Below are positions 54,451-64,000 of a stretch of DNA of 64,000 nucleotides, piece by piece. The notes beneath the pieces were generated by a model that did not search any database, was not told the origin of the DNA, and worked only from the letters and a program-made list of their open reading frames with translations. The position numbers and the translations under genes were made by a program. Positions within the stretch are counted from its first letter, which is position 1. The number at the start of each line of letters is the position of its first letter. This DNA is from Laribacter hongkongensis DSM 14985 (GTDB taxonomy: Bacteria > Pseudomonadota > Gammaproteobacteria > Burkholderiales > Aquaspirillaceae): NCBI RefSeq assembly GCF_000423285.1, contig NZ_AUHR01000005.1, positions 62,001 to 126,000 on the forward strand, written 5' to 3'.

Positions 54451-57336
54451 TCAGGCGTGAGAGGGAGTCATGCCGGCGCGTTCTGCCTGCCAGAGGCGCA
54501 CCAGTGCGAGAAACTCGTCTTCGGGCAGCGGCCGGCCAAAGAGATAGCCCTGATAGGCGTGGCAGCCAAGGCGGGTCAGGAACGTGCGCTGGGCCTCGGT
54601 TTCCACGCCTTCGGCAATGACGGCCAGTCCCATGGTGTTGGCCAGTGCGAGGATGGTGCGCACGATGGCAGCATCCACCGGTTCCTGGGCTACGTCGCTG
54701 ACAAAGGAGCGGTCGATCTTGAGCTGGTCCAGCGGCAGGCGGCGCAGGTAGTTCAGCGACGAATAGCCGGTGCCGAAGTCGTCCAGCGAAAATCCGATGC
54801 CGTGTGCCTTGAGGGTGTTCATCTTGCTGATGGTGTCGTGTATGTCGCCGATCAGCAGGCTTTCGGTCAGTTCCAGTTTCAGGCGGCTGACCGGAGCCCG
54901 GGTGTTTTCCAGGATGCGCAGGACGTGCCCGACAAATTCCGGCTGACGGAACTGGCGGGCACTGACATTGACAGCCAGAGTCAGCCGGGCCAGGGCCGGA
55001 TCGGCGGCCCATTGCACCAGACGCCGGCAGGCGGTTTCCAGTACCCAGTTGCCGAAGCGCACGATCAGGTCGGACTGCTCGGCTACCGGGATGAACACGG
55101 CCGGGCTCATCATGCCGTGTTGCGGATGGTGCCAGCGCAGCAGGGCTTCGGCTCCCAGTACCTGACCGTCGTCGTCCACCTGGATCTGGTAATGCAGCTC
55201 CAGTTGCTGGCGTTCGATGGCCTGGTGCAGGTGGCCTTCCAGGTCGGCACGTTCATCCACGGCCTTTTGCATGGTCTGGTCGAAAAAGCGCAGGGTGTTG
55301 CGGCCGGCGGCCTTGGCTTCGTACATCGCCAGATCGGCCTGTTTGAGGATTTCCTCGACGCTGTTGTCCCGGCCGCGGAATAGGGTGACACCCATGCTGG
55401 AGGTGCAGTGATGGACATAGCTGCCCAGCTCGTAAGGCGCTTGCAGGCTGGCCAGTACCTTGTCGCCGATGCTGCGGGCATAGGTGGCGGCATCGGCGAT
55501 GTCGGCTCCCAGGCCTTCGAGCATGACCACGAATTCGTCGCCGCCCAGACGGGAGACCGTGTCGGTTTCACGTACCTGGTTGCGCAGGCGGCTGGCGACC
55601 TGTTGCAGGAGCTGGTCGCCCTTGTCGTGCCCCTGGGTGTCGTTCAGGAACTTGAAATTGTCCATGTCGATGAACAGCAGGGCACCGACCTGCTGGTTCT
55701 GGCCCGAAGCAACACAGGCTTGCCGCAGGCGGTCCAGCAACAGGCGGCGGTTGGGCAGGTGGGTCAGCGGGTCATAGTAGGCCAGCCGTTCGATTTCCTC
55801 TTCGGCCTGCTTGCGCTGGGTGATGTCGATGATGGTACCGACGTAGTTGGTGATGGTGCCCTGCGGGTCCCGCACCACGGTAATGGTGAGCCAGCAGGGG
55901 TAGATTTCCCCGTTGCGGCGCTGGTTCCAGACTTCGCCGTGCCAGTTGTCGTTGTCCTGGATCGATTGCCACATGCTCTGGTAAAAGGCCGCATCGTGCT
56001 GGCCGGACTTGAGCATCCGGATCGGCTTGCCCAGCACTTCACGGGCGCTGTAGCCGGAGATGTTGCTGAAGGCATAGTTGACCCGCACGATGCGGGTGTC
56101 GGTATCGGTGATGACCATGCCTTCCTGCGCTTCGAAGGCTGTGGCCGCCACCCGCAGGTCGGCTTCGGCCTGGCGCTGGTTTTCCATGCTGTCGAGGAAA
56201 GTGTTGAACCAGCCGGTCAGCTCGCTGATTTCGCTCAGTGATTTCATCGGCGGCATGCGCCAGTCAGGTGCAAGCCGTTTGGCCTGGAAATCGCGGAATC
56301 CGTCCGACAGGGCGCGGATGGGCTGGATGATGCGGCGGTCGAACAGCCGTGACGGCCAGACCAGCAGGACTAGGATCCCTGCCAGCAGGGCTGTCCCGGT
56401 CTGGGTGATGTGCCGCAGGGGAGCCAGCAGTTCGTCACGGGGAACGGTGCTGATGATGTACCAGTTCTGGGCCGGCAATCTCCGGTAGTTGAGCAGCGTG
56501 GGCTGGCCGGCCAGATCGACGGTCAGCGATCCGGCTTCGCCGGTCAGCAGTTGTCCCAGGCTGGGGGCAATGGGCTGGCCGATCAGTGTGGCATCGGGGT
56601 GGTAGAGCAGGCGGCGGGCACGGTCCACCACCAGCAGCCGGGAACCCCGTCCCATTTCCAGCCGGTCGAGATGGCGGTACAGCGCGGTCGGTTCATAGTT
56701 GACCAGCAGCGTACCCAGCCGCCGCGGTGTTCCTGTGTCCATTGTCTGGAGCGTATCCCACAGGGGCTTGCTGGCCACGATGACCTGGTGCTGGTCTGAC
56801 GAATTGTTGATGTTGCTGCGTATGCCGTGCCAGTAGATGTTGCTGCCCGCCTGGCGTGATTCGCGGATCAGCTGGTTGAGCTGGGTGGTGTTGACGTAAC
56901 GGCTGCTGAGGGTGTCGCCTACGTGGTAGTGCTGGCCGCCAGCCGAAAAAATGTCGAGCGACACCAGTCCGTTCAGGCTGCTGTAACCGCTCAGGATGGT
57001 GCTGATGCGGGTCTGGGTGGAAATCTGGTCAATCGTGCTGATGGGGTCGGATTGCGCTGACCTCAGTGGCGTGCCGCTGGCCTCGGCACGCCGGATGGCC
57101 TGCTTGATTTCCTCGATGGCGCTGATGTTGCGCAACAGGTCTTCGATATGGTCGAGCTGTTGCGAGAGGTAGACCTCCTGGTCGATCAGCAGGTTCATGC
57201 TGTTTTTGGAGGCCATTTCCACCATGGTGTCCCGCACGATGCTGAACGTCAGGATCTGGTACAGCAGGAACGGTGGAATGCAAATGGCCAGCAGGAATCC
57301 TGCCAGCTTGAGTGAAATGTTGGCCTTGAACTTCAT
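54451..57336 (-). CDS. Membrane GGDEF-EAL protein with sensor, HAMP and PAS domains
   Basis: A 961-residue inner-membrane c-di-GMP protein. Membrane helices at about 8-30 and 305-325 flank a periplasmic Cache-like sensor. HAMP (about 325-385), PAS/PAC (about 395-520), GGDEF at residues 598-602 (RLGGDEFVVMLEG) and EAL from Glu 730 (GAEALLRWHHP) follow. The inhibitory I-site RETD lies five residues before GGDEF. The EAL domain keeps LTESLL, DDFGTGYSSL, LKIDRSF and AEGVET, so both synthase and phosphodiesterase sites look intact. Its ATG overlaps the stop of the upstream lipoprotein gene (ATGA), so the pair is translationally coupled. The lipoprotein may present a ligand to the Cache domain. Confidence 0.93.
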   Translation of the reverse strand: MKFKANISLKLAGFLLAICIPPFLLYQILTFSIVRDTMVEMASKNSMNLLIDQEVYLSQQLDHIEDLLRNISAIEEIKQAIRRAEASGTPLRSAQSDPISTIDQISTQTRISTILSGYSSLNGLVSLDIFSAGGQHYHVGDTLSSRYVNTTQLNQLIRESRQAGSNIYWHGIRSNINNSSDQHQVIVASKPLWDTLQTMDTGTPRRLGTLLVNYEPTALYRHLDRLEMGRGSRLLVVDRARRLLYHPDATLIGQPIAPSLGQLLTGEAGSLTVDLAGQPTLLNYRRLPAQNWYIISTVPRDELLAPLRHITQTGTALLAGILVLLVWPSRLFDRRIIQPIRALSDGFRDFQAKRLAPDWRMPPMKSLSEISELTGWFNTFLDSMENQRQAEADLRVAATAFEAQEGMVITDTDTRIVRVNYAFSNISGYSAREVLGKPIRMLKSGQHDAAFYQSMWQSIQDNDNWHGEVWNQRRNGEIYPCWLTITVVRDPQGTITNYVGTIIDITQRKQAEEEIERLAYYDPLTHLPNRRLLLDRLRQACVASGQNQQVGALLFIDMDNFKFLNDTQGHDKGDQLLQQVASRLRNQVRETDTVSRLGGDEFVVMLEGLGADIADAATYARSIGDKVLASLQAPYELGSYVHHCTSSMGVTLFRGRDNSVEEILKQADLAMYEAKAAGRNTLRFFDQTMQKAVDERADLEGHLHQAIERQQLELHYQIQVDDDGQVLGAEALLRWHHPQHGMMSPAVFIPVAEQSDLIVRFGNWVLETACRRLVQWAADPALARLTLAVNVSARQFRQPEFVGHVLRILENTRAPVSRLKLELTESLLIGDIHDTISKMNTLKAHGIGFSLDDFGTGYSSLNYLRRLPLDQLKIDRSFVSDVAQEPVDAAIVRTILALANTMGLAVIAEGVETEAQRTFLTRLGCHAYQGYLFGRPLPEDEFLALVRLWQAERAGMTPSHA

Positions 57337-58331
57337 GGCTGCCGCACGCTGGTGCGGGTCAACAGTTCGGTTTCCACCTTGATCTGTCCGGTGACCGGTT
57401 TGCCGGCAATGGCGTCCAGTGCTGCCTTGACGCTGAGATAACCCTGTTCGGCCGGGCGCTGGTCGACCGTGGCCACCATCTGGTTGCTGGCCAGTGCGGC
57501 ACGGGCCTGGGCAATGCCGTCAAAACCGGCAACCTTGACCTGGCGGATGCCGTGGTCAGCCAGGTAGCGGATCACCCCCAGTGCAATCAGGTCGCTGATG
57601 CAGTAAATACCGCGCAGCTCAGGGTTCTGCTTCAGCAGGTTGCCGGTGATTTCATAGGCTTGCTCGATGGTCCACGAACTCTGGCTGGCTACCAGCCGCA
57701 TTCCGGCTGCTTCCAGAGCCTGGCGGGCGCCTTCGCTGCGGCGCAAGGCATTGATGGCATTGGAATTGCCCTCAATGATGGCGACTTCGGATTTGGTCGG
57801 CAGGCTGGCTGCCAGATGGGCGGCAGCCTTGTATGCCGCACGATGGTTGTCGACGCCGATGAATGGCAACGGGTCAATGCCTTCCTGGGCCAGTGCATCG
57901 GCATCCAGGCGGGTATCGAGATTGATGATGTGAATGCCGGCTTTATGGGCACGGGCAATAACCGGTGCCAACCGGCTGGAATCAGTCGGGACAATGATTA
58001 TGGCATCTGCTGATTTGTTGTTGATGATATCGTCAATAAACTGGATTTGCTGGTCTATGGAAGTTTCCAGCCCGACTGCCTTGACGAACAATTCGGCACG
58101 GTTTTCTGTCTGGGCCTGTCTGGCACCCTTTTCCATCTCGATAAAATAAGGGTTGGACAGCGATTTCATCACCAGTGCAATTCTGGGGAGATTACCGGTT
58201 GCCTTGCCGGATTCAGGGCTGGCAGCAGAAGCCGTTGTCACGGCTTCAATCCTGGGCCGGTTTTCATCCTGGCATCCACCGAGGCCCAGCAATACAAGCA
58301 GCGTAATGGCGAAGCGTGCCAGTGTATTCAT
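57333..58331 (-). CDS. Periplasmic sugar-binding-type lipoprotein (RbsB-like, peripla_BP family)
   Basis: A 332-residue protein with a lipoprotein signal (lipobox LGGC, Cys at residue 20) and a type I periplasmic binding domain. PRIALVMKSLSNPYFIEMEKGA opens the first lobe (key run LSNPYF), IIIVPTDSSRLAPVI and FIGVDNHRAAYKAA follow, and VAGFDGIAQARAAL is in the second lobe, as in ribose/autoinducer-binding proteins. No ABC permease adjoins it. Coupling to a c-di-GMP receptor gene suggests a sensory rather than transport role, with the ligand-loaded protein touching the Cache domain from the periplasm. Confidence 0.87.
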   Translation of the reverse strand: MNTLARFAITLLVLLGLGGCQDENRPRIEAVTTASAASPESGKATGNLPRIALVMKSLSNPYFIEMEKGARQAQTENRAELFVKAVGLETSIDQQIQFIDDIINNKSADAIIIVPTDSSRLAPVIARAHKAGIHIINLDTRLDADALAQEGIDPLPFIGVDNHRAAYKAAAHLAASLPTKSEVAIIEGNSNAINALRRSEGARQALEAAGMRLVASQSSWTIEQAYEITGNLLKQNPELRGIYCISDLIALGVIRYLADHGIRQVKVAGFDGIAQARAALASNQMVATVDQRPAEQGYLSVKAALDAIAGKPVTGQIKVETELLTRTSVRQP

Positions 58332-58687
58332 TGAGCGCCTCGTTGGAATAAACGATTTGAATGGTGTAACGGATTAGCCAGGAATTATGCCCGAGTCAAA
58401 ACCGGCATTTGCGAATTTATTCATGAAGTGTGCTTGATCTTTATCAAGCGTCTATTGGCTGACGGATACTGTTCATGTATTCGGGATTGATGGTGTCTGA
58501 ATGCAGGAGCAAGACACCGGCAAGAAGCAGTGAACCGGCAGCGGGTCAGGCAGATGCAAACCGGACCGGGATGCATCGTGAAAGCGGGAAGTGCCGGCAG
58601 GCACCGGCCCGCAAGCCGGATTGCCGCCTTGATGCTTGTCCGTCCCGCCCGGCCTGACGGATGTCTGCCGGGGCGGGACGGGGAGGG
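58332..58687. other. Intergenic region between the lipoprotein and decarboxylase genes
   Basis: No supported gene. It contains a -10-like CATAAT at 58384-58389 (- strand), a perfect FNR box at 58434-58447, and a G+C-rich inverted repeat near 58639-58682 (CCGTCCCGCC with GGCGGGACGG) just past the decarboxylase stop. Confidence 0.6.
58434..58447 (-). promoter_or_regulatory. Perfect FNR consensus box upstream of the lipoprotein/GGDEF-EAL operon
   Basis: TTGATCTTTATCAA, flanked by C and G, is a full match to TTGAT-N4-ATCAA. With the -10 element CATAAT at 58389-58384 and a start near 58377, its centre is at about -63, close to the class I position of -61.5. Confidence 0.72.
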
Positions 58688-60943
58688 TCAGTACACGCAG
58701 TCGACGCAGTACACCTTGCGTCCGTCACGCTCGGTGGCGACCAGACCGTGCACGTCGGTTTCAAAGCCCGGCAGCTCGCGGTTGAAATCCTGCACGAACT
58801 TCAGGTAGTCGACGATGGTGCGGTTGAAGCGCTCGCCCGGGATCAGGAGTGGAATACCCGGCGGATACGGCGTCAGCAGCACGGCAGTCACACGGCCCAG
58901 CAGCTCGTCCACCGGCACGCGCTCGATTTCGCGGTGTGCCGTTTTGGCAAAGGCCTCCGACGGTTTCATGGCCGGTTCCATTTCCGACAGGTAAATCTCG
59001 GTCGTCAGGCGGGCGATGTCGTGGCGTGCATAGAGCTGGTGGATCTTCTGGCACAGGTCGCGCAGGCCGACCCGCTCGTACTGCGGATGCCGGGCAACGA
59101 ACTCGGGCATGATCCGCCACATCGGCTGGTTCTTGTCGAAATCGTCCTTGAACTGCTGCAACAGCGAGATCAGCGTGTTCCAGCGGCCCTTGGTGATGCC
59201 GATGGTGAACATGATGAAGAAGCTGTAGAGGCCGGTCTTTTCCACCACCACACCGTGTTCGGTCAGGTATTTGGTGACGATGGCGGCCGGAATGCCCATT
59301 TCTTCAAAGCTGCCGTCCACGTCCAGCCCCGGAGTCAGCAGGGTGGCCTTGATCGGGTCGAGCAGGTTGAAGCCTTCCTCGATGCCGGCAAAACCGTGCC
59401 AGCGGTCTTCGGGCTTGAGCTGCCAGTCGGCCGGGTCGCAGATACCGTCGTCGGACAGCTCTTCCGGGCCCCAGACGCGGAACCACCAGTCACGGCCGTA
59501 TTCATCGTCCACCTTGCGCATGGCACGGCGGAAATCCAGTGCCTCGACCAGTGATTCTTCAACCAGCGCCTGCCCGCCGGGTTGCTCCATCATCGCGGCG
59601 GCGACGTCGCAGCTGGCGATGATGGCGTACTGCGGGCTGGTCGAGGTGTGCATCAGGTACGCCTCGTTGAAGGACGGCACATCCAGCTGCCGGTTTTCCG
59701 GATCCTGTACCAGGATCTGCGACGCCTGCGACAGGCCGGCCAGCAGCTTGTGGGTCGACTGGGTCGAGAAAATCATCGACTCCTTGCAGCGCGGACGGTC
59801 TTCACCGATGGCGTGGAAGTCGCCGTAGAAGTCGTGGAAGCTGGCGTGCGGCAGCCAGGCTTCGTCAAAGTGCAGGGTGTCGACTTCGCCGTCGAGCAGG
59901 CCCTTGATCTCTTCGACGTTGTAAAGGATGCCGTCGTAGGTCGACTGCGTCAGCGTCAGGATGCGCGGCTTGGCGTCAGGATTCTTTGCCAGTGCCTCAC
60001 GGGCGAACGGGTTGGCCAGGATCTTGCGGCGGATATTCTCCAGCGAGAACTCGCTCTTCGGAATCGGGCCGATGATGCCGTAGTGGTTGCGCGTCGGCAT
60101 CAGGAACACCGGAATCGCGCCGGTCATCATGATCGCGTGCAGGTTCGATTTGTGGCAGTTGCGGTCGACCAGCACGATGTCGCCGGCGGCCACGGTGCTG
60201 TGCCAGACGATCTTGTTGCTGGTCGAGGTGCCGTTGGTGACGAAGAACAGGTGATCGCAGCTGAAAATGCGCGCGGCGTTGCGCTCGCTGGCCGCCACCG
60301 GGCCGGTGTGGTCCAGCAGCTGGCCCAGTTCGTCCACCGCATTGCACACGTCGGCGCGCAGCATGTTTTCACCGAAAAACTGGTGGAACATCTGGCCGAC
60401 CGGGCTCTTGAGGAATGCCACGCCCCCCGAGTGTCCAGGGCAGTGCCACGAGTAGGAGCCGTCGTTGGCGTAATCGACCAGCGCGCGGAAGAACGGCGGT
60501 GCCAGCGTGTCGAGGTAGGACTTGGTCTCGCGGATGATGTGGCGGGCGACGAAATCCGGCGTGTCCTCGTGCATGTGGATGAAGCCGTGCAGCTCGCGCA
60601 GGATGTCGTTGGGGATGTGGCGTGCGGTGCGCGTTTCGCCGTACAGGTACACCGGGATGTCCGGGTTGCGGCGGCGGATTTCGGCCACGAAACCGTACAG
60701 TTTGCCCAAGGCGGCGTCGGTACTGTCCGCAGTGTGGAATTCTTCGTCATCGATCGACAGGATGAAACCGGCCGCCCGGCTTTGTTGCTGGGCGAAAGCA
60801 GTCAGATCGCCATAGCTGGTGTAGCCGATGACTTCCATGCCATGCCCCTCGATGGCGGAGGCGAGCTCGCGGATGCCGGAGCCGCTGGTGTTTTCGGAGC
60901 GGAAGTCCTCGTCAATGATGACGATGGGAAAGCGAAAGCGCAT
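58688..60943 (-). CDS. PLP-dependent Orn/Lys/Arg decarboxylase
   Basis: A 751-residue fold-type I decarboxylase. It has an N-terminal wing domain (about 1-130, receiver-like), the PLP-binding core with TNGTSTSNKIVWHS near residue 230 and DTLHFDEAWLPHASF near 345, the PLP lysine in STQSTHKLLAGLSQAS near residue 390, and the C-terminal domain with PYPPGIPLLIPGERF. The sequence is closer in pattern to Pseudomonas LdcA than to E. coli AdiA, favouring lysine or arginine as substrate, though this is unresolved. ATG 60943 has AAGGA upstream; earlier in-frame starts lack it. Decarboxylation consumes a proton, so acid resistance is a likely role. Confidence 0.88.
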   Translation of the reverse strand: MRFRFPIVIIDEDFRSENTSGSGIRELASAIEGHGMEVIGYTSYGDLTAFAQQQSRAAGFILSIDDEEFHTADSTDAALGKLYGFVAEIRRRNPDIPVYLYGETRTARHIPNDILRELHGFIHMHEDTPDFVARHIIRETKSYLDTLAPPFFRALVDYANDGSYSWHCPGHSGGVAFLKSPVGQMFHQFFGENMLRADVCNAVDELGQLLDHTGPVAASERNAARIFSCDHLFFVTNGTSTSNKIVWHSTVAAGDIVLVDRNCHKSNLHAIMMTGAIPVFLMPTRNHYGIIGPIPKSEFSLENIRRKILANPFAREALAKNPDAKPRILTLTQSTYDGILYNVEEIKGLLDGEVDTLHFDEAWLPHASFHDFYGDFHAIGEDRPRCKESMIFSTQSTHKLLAGLSQASQILVQDPENRQLDVPSFNEAYLMHTSTSPQYAIIASCDVAAAMMEQPGGQALVEESLVEALDFRRAMRKVDDEYGRDWWFRVWGPEELSDDGICDPADWQLKPEDRWHGFAGIEEGFNLLDPIKATLLTPGLDVDGSFEEMGIPAAIVTKYLTEHGVVVEKTGLYSFFIMFTIGITKGRWNTLISLLQQFKDDFDKNQPMWRIMPEFVARHPQYERVGLRDLCQKIHQLYARHDIARLTTEIYLSEMEPAMKPSEAFAKTAHREIERVPVDELLGRVTAVLLTPYPPGIPLLIPGERFNRTIVDYLKFVQDFNRELPGFETDVHGLVATERDGRKVYCVDCVY

Positions 60944-61474
60944 GCATGAATCCTTCATGGGCTGTTCTGCGATGGGGCGTGCCGGCCTTGAGGCAGTTTT
61001 TGTGTAGTGGAAGTCCAGGGAAAAGTCGCAGAGGGTGCCTTCTGCCAGAACGGGACCGGCGCAGTGCCGCGCGCCCTGGCGCATGGGGCCGGAAAGCCCT
61101 GGCCGGACGGCCGGGAACCTGTGCCATGCGGGCGGGCGTGATTGTAATCCTAACGTCATCGCTTGCCAGGGAAATTGCGCACTTTTGTGCCGTATCCGGC
61201 CATTTTTTTGTGAAGTTTTTCCGTGCGGGCACAGCCCGGCGGGTTTTCCTCCGATTTCTGCCCTCCATGCCCATCGGGGCTATGCCCATGTCGATTCACG
61301 GAGGCTTTGCCGATTCACTCCGTGTAAGGCCTTACTCCGTCCGTCTGTCAGTCATCCCTGACACCTTCCGCACCGTTTGACTACACCGGCAACAGTCGCC
61401 TGATTTGCGACTCGCCCCATCGTCCGGGCCGTCCGGGCGCACCGGCACCCCGCATTTGCAAATGGAGGTTATCC
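60944..61474. other. Divergent intergenic region between decarboxylase and ureA
   Basis: 531 bases with no supported gene. It holds a 12-bp palindrome GTAAGGCCTTAC (61324-61335) and an inverted repeat AGTCGC-N7-GCGACT (61394-61412), the latter about 60 bases before ureA. No convincing promoter or NikR-type site was recognised. Confidence 0.55.
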
Positions 61475-61777
61475 ATGCATCTCACTCCGCGTGAGCTCGA
61501 CAAGCTCATGATCTATTGCCTCGCCGAAGTGGCGCACAAGCGCAAGGCCCAGGGAATCAAGCTCAATCATCCCGAATCGGTTGCCGTGATTTCGGCGGCA
61601 GCACTGGACGGCGCCCGCGCCGGCAAAACGGTTGAGGACGTCATGAAAGATGCCGCCACGGTCCTGACCCGCGACGACGTGATGGAAGGCGTTCCGGAAA
61701 TGATTCCGCTGGTGCAGGTCGAAGCCGTCTTCACCGACGGCAGCCGGCTGGTCACGGTGCATTCCCCGATCCAGTAA
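61475..61777 (+). CDS. ureA: Urease gamma subunit
   Basis: A 100-residue UreA of standard length, with [20 protein letters not shown] at the start, [20 protein letters not shown] in the middle and the C-terminal [20 protein letters not shown] ribosome site precedes the ATG. It is the smallest structural subunit of cytoplasmic urease, which hydrolyses urea to ammonia and carbamate. First visible gene of the ureABC order. Confidence 0.97.
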   Translation: MHLTPRELDKLMIYCLAEVAHKRKAQGIKLNHPESVAVISAAALDGARAGKTVEDVMKDAATVLTRDDVMEGVPEMIPLVQVEAVFTDGSRLVTVHSPIQ

Positions 61778-61828
61778 ACCGCTCCCTGCACACCCTGCCT
61801 TCAATCTGTCTGACGGAGAGTTAGCACC

Positions 61829-62236
61829 ATGACCCAGTACATTCCACCGGGCGGCATCGTGTTTGCCGACGGTCCCATCGAACTCAATGCCGGCCGGCCG
61901 GTTACCAGGCTGGTTGTCCGCAATACCGGCGACCGCCCGATCCAGGTCGGATCGCACTTCCATTTCTTTGAAATCAATGCCGCTCTCGAGTTTGACCGCG
62001 AACAGGCCTTTGGCAAGCGGCTCGACATTCCGGCCACCACTGCCATCCGCTTCGAACCGGGTGACGAGCGTGAGGTCGATCTGGTGCCGCTGGCCGGCAA
62101 GCGCCGTGTCTACGGCTTCAACAACCTCGTCGATGGCTGGACCGGTGGTGACGAAGCGAAAAACGTCTACCAGCCGCGCAAGGCCGAAGCCCTGCGCCGC
62201 ATGGAACTGCTCGGCTTCAAGCACCGCAAGGCCTGA
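61829..62236 (+). CDS. ureB: Urease beta subunit
   Basis: A 135-residue UreB. Family landmarks are [35 protein letters not shown] (key run [15 protein letters not shown]) near residue 35, [16 protein letters not shown] near residue 70 and [14 protein letters not shown] near residue 90. It packs with UreA and UreC in the (abc)3 enzyme. It lies 51 bases after ureA in the same operon; the C-terminus is about 30 residues longer than in the shortest homologues. Confidence 0.97.
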   Translation: MTQYIPPGGIVFADGPIELNAGRPVTRLVVRNTGDRPIQVGSHFHFFEINAALEFDREQAFGKRLDIPATTAIRFEPGDEREVDLVPLAGKRRVYGFNNLVDGWTGGDEAKNVYQPRKAEALRRMELLGFKHRKA

Positions 62237-62304
62237 GGCCGGTCATACCCGGCTGACGGCCTGTGCGGGCCGTCTGCTCCATCTGATGAGGAAAGGCATA
62301 CACG

Positions 62305-64000
<1,696 letters not shown>

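Noticed and set aside
61324-61335. GTAAGGCCTTAC palindrome before ureA as a specific operator
   Set aside because: Twelve bases with no second copy and about 140 bases from the start; chance occurrence is plausible in 64 kb.

Overview
The window (64 kb, high G+C throughout) looks like the chromosome of a urease-positive, facultatively respiring betaproteobacterium of the Neisseriales/Chromobacteriaceae type; a Laribacter-like organism fits best. This is inferred from gene content (urease, torECAD, cbb3 oxidase, neisserial-type porin, endonuclease-type MutL) and not from a database match. No phage, IS element, CRISPR array or rRNA operon was seen. Gene density is high, and most of the long ORFs antisense to these genes are G+C-driven shadows.

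Region 1 (1-8.6 kb) is a ureide/carbamoyl-compound catabolic island on the + strand: the end of an MFS transporter, an FdrA/YlbE/YlbF trio (AllF, AllG and AllH, the oxamate carbamoyltransferase set of allantoin fermentation), an AllS-like LysR activator and a complete TRAP transporter (P, Q, M) closed by a terminator. Region 2 (8.7-17.4 kb) is a divergent beta-oxidation cluster that looks like dicarboxylate (adipate-type) catabolism: class III CoA-transferase, beta-ketoadipyl-CoA-type thiolase, 3-hydroxyacyl-CoA dehydrogenase and enoyl-CoA hydratase on the - strand, and an IclR regulator, acyl-CoA dehydrogenase and MFS transporter on the + strand. Two near-identical palindromes in the divergent promoter are probable IclR operators.

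Region 3 (17.6-25.6 kb) has an M61 peptidase, then ccoNOQP, ccoG and fixH/ccoH of the high-affinity cbb3 oxidase. An FNR/ANR-type box lies one helical step upstream of a perfect TATAAT. Region 4 (25.6-46.2 kb) is mostly housekeeping: ygfZ, argS, a PCu(A)C copper chaperone, a TonB-like protein, a TPMT-family methyltransferase, a YdgA-like protein, an exonuclease/DUF294 pair, benE, mutL, dedA, secF, a large hybrid histidine kinase, a small membrane protein, purU and folD. Next comes a tRNA operon (Pro-UGG, Arg-UCU, His-GUG) with a textbook promoter and terminator.

Region 5 (47.1-53.3 kb) is torECAD for TMAO respiration, with an FNR-like box upstream, followed by a porin. Region 6 (53.7-58.3 kb) has a RhtB/LysE exporter broken by one in-frame stop, then a two-gene signalling operon: a sugar-binding-type lipoprotein translationally coupled to a membrane GGDEF-EAL protein. 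A perfect FNR consensus box lies upstream of that operon. Region 7 (58.7-64 kb) has an Orn/Lys/Arg decarboxylase divergent from ureABC, with ureC cut by the window edge a few codons before its expected end; both systems consume acid.

Common threads are microaerobic/anaerobic respiration (three FNR-type boxes in front of cbb3, tor and the c-di-GMP module), use of small organic acids and ureides, and acid resistance. The least explained pieces are the ureide island without a carbamate kinase in view and the oxygen-linked lipoprotein/c-di-GMP pair.
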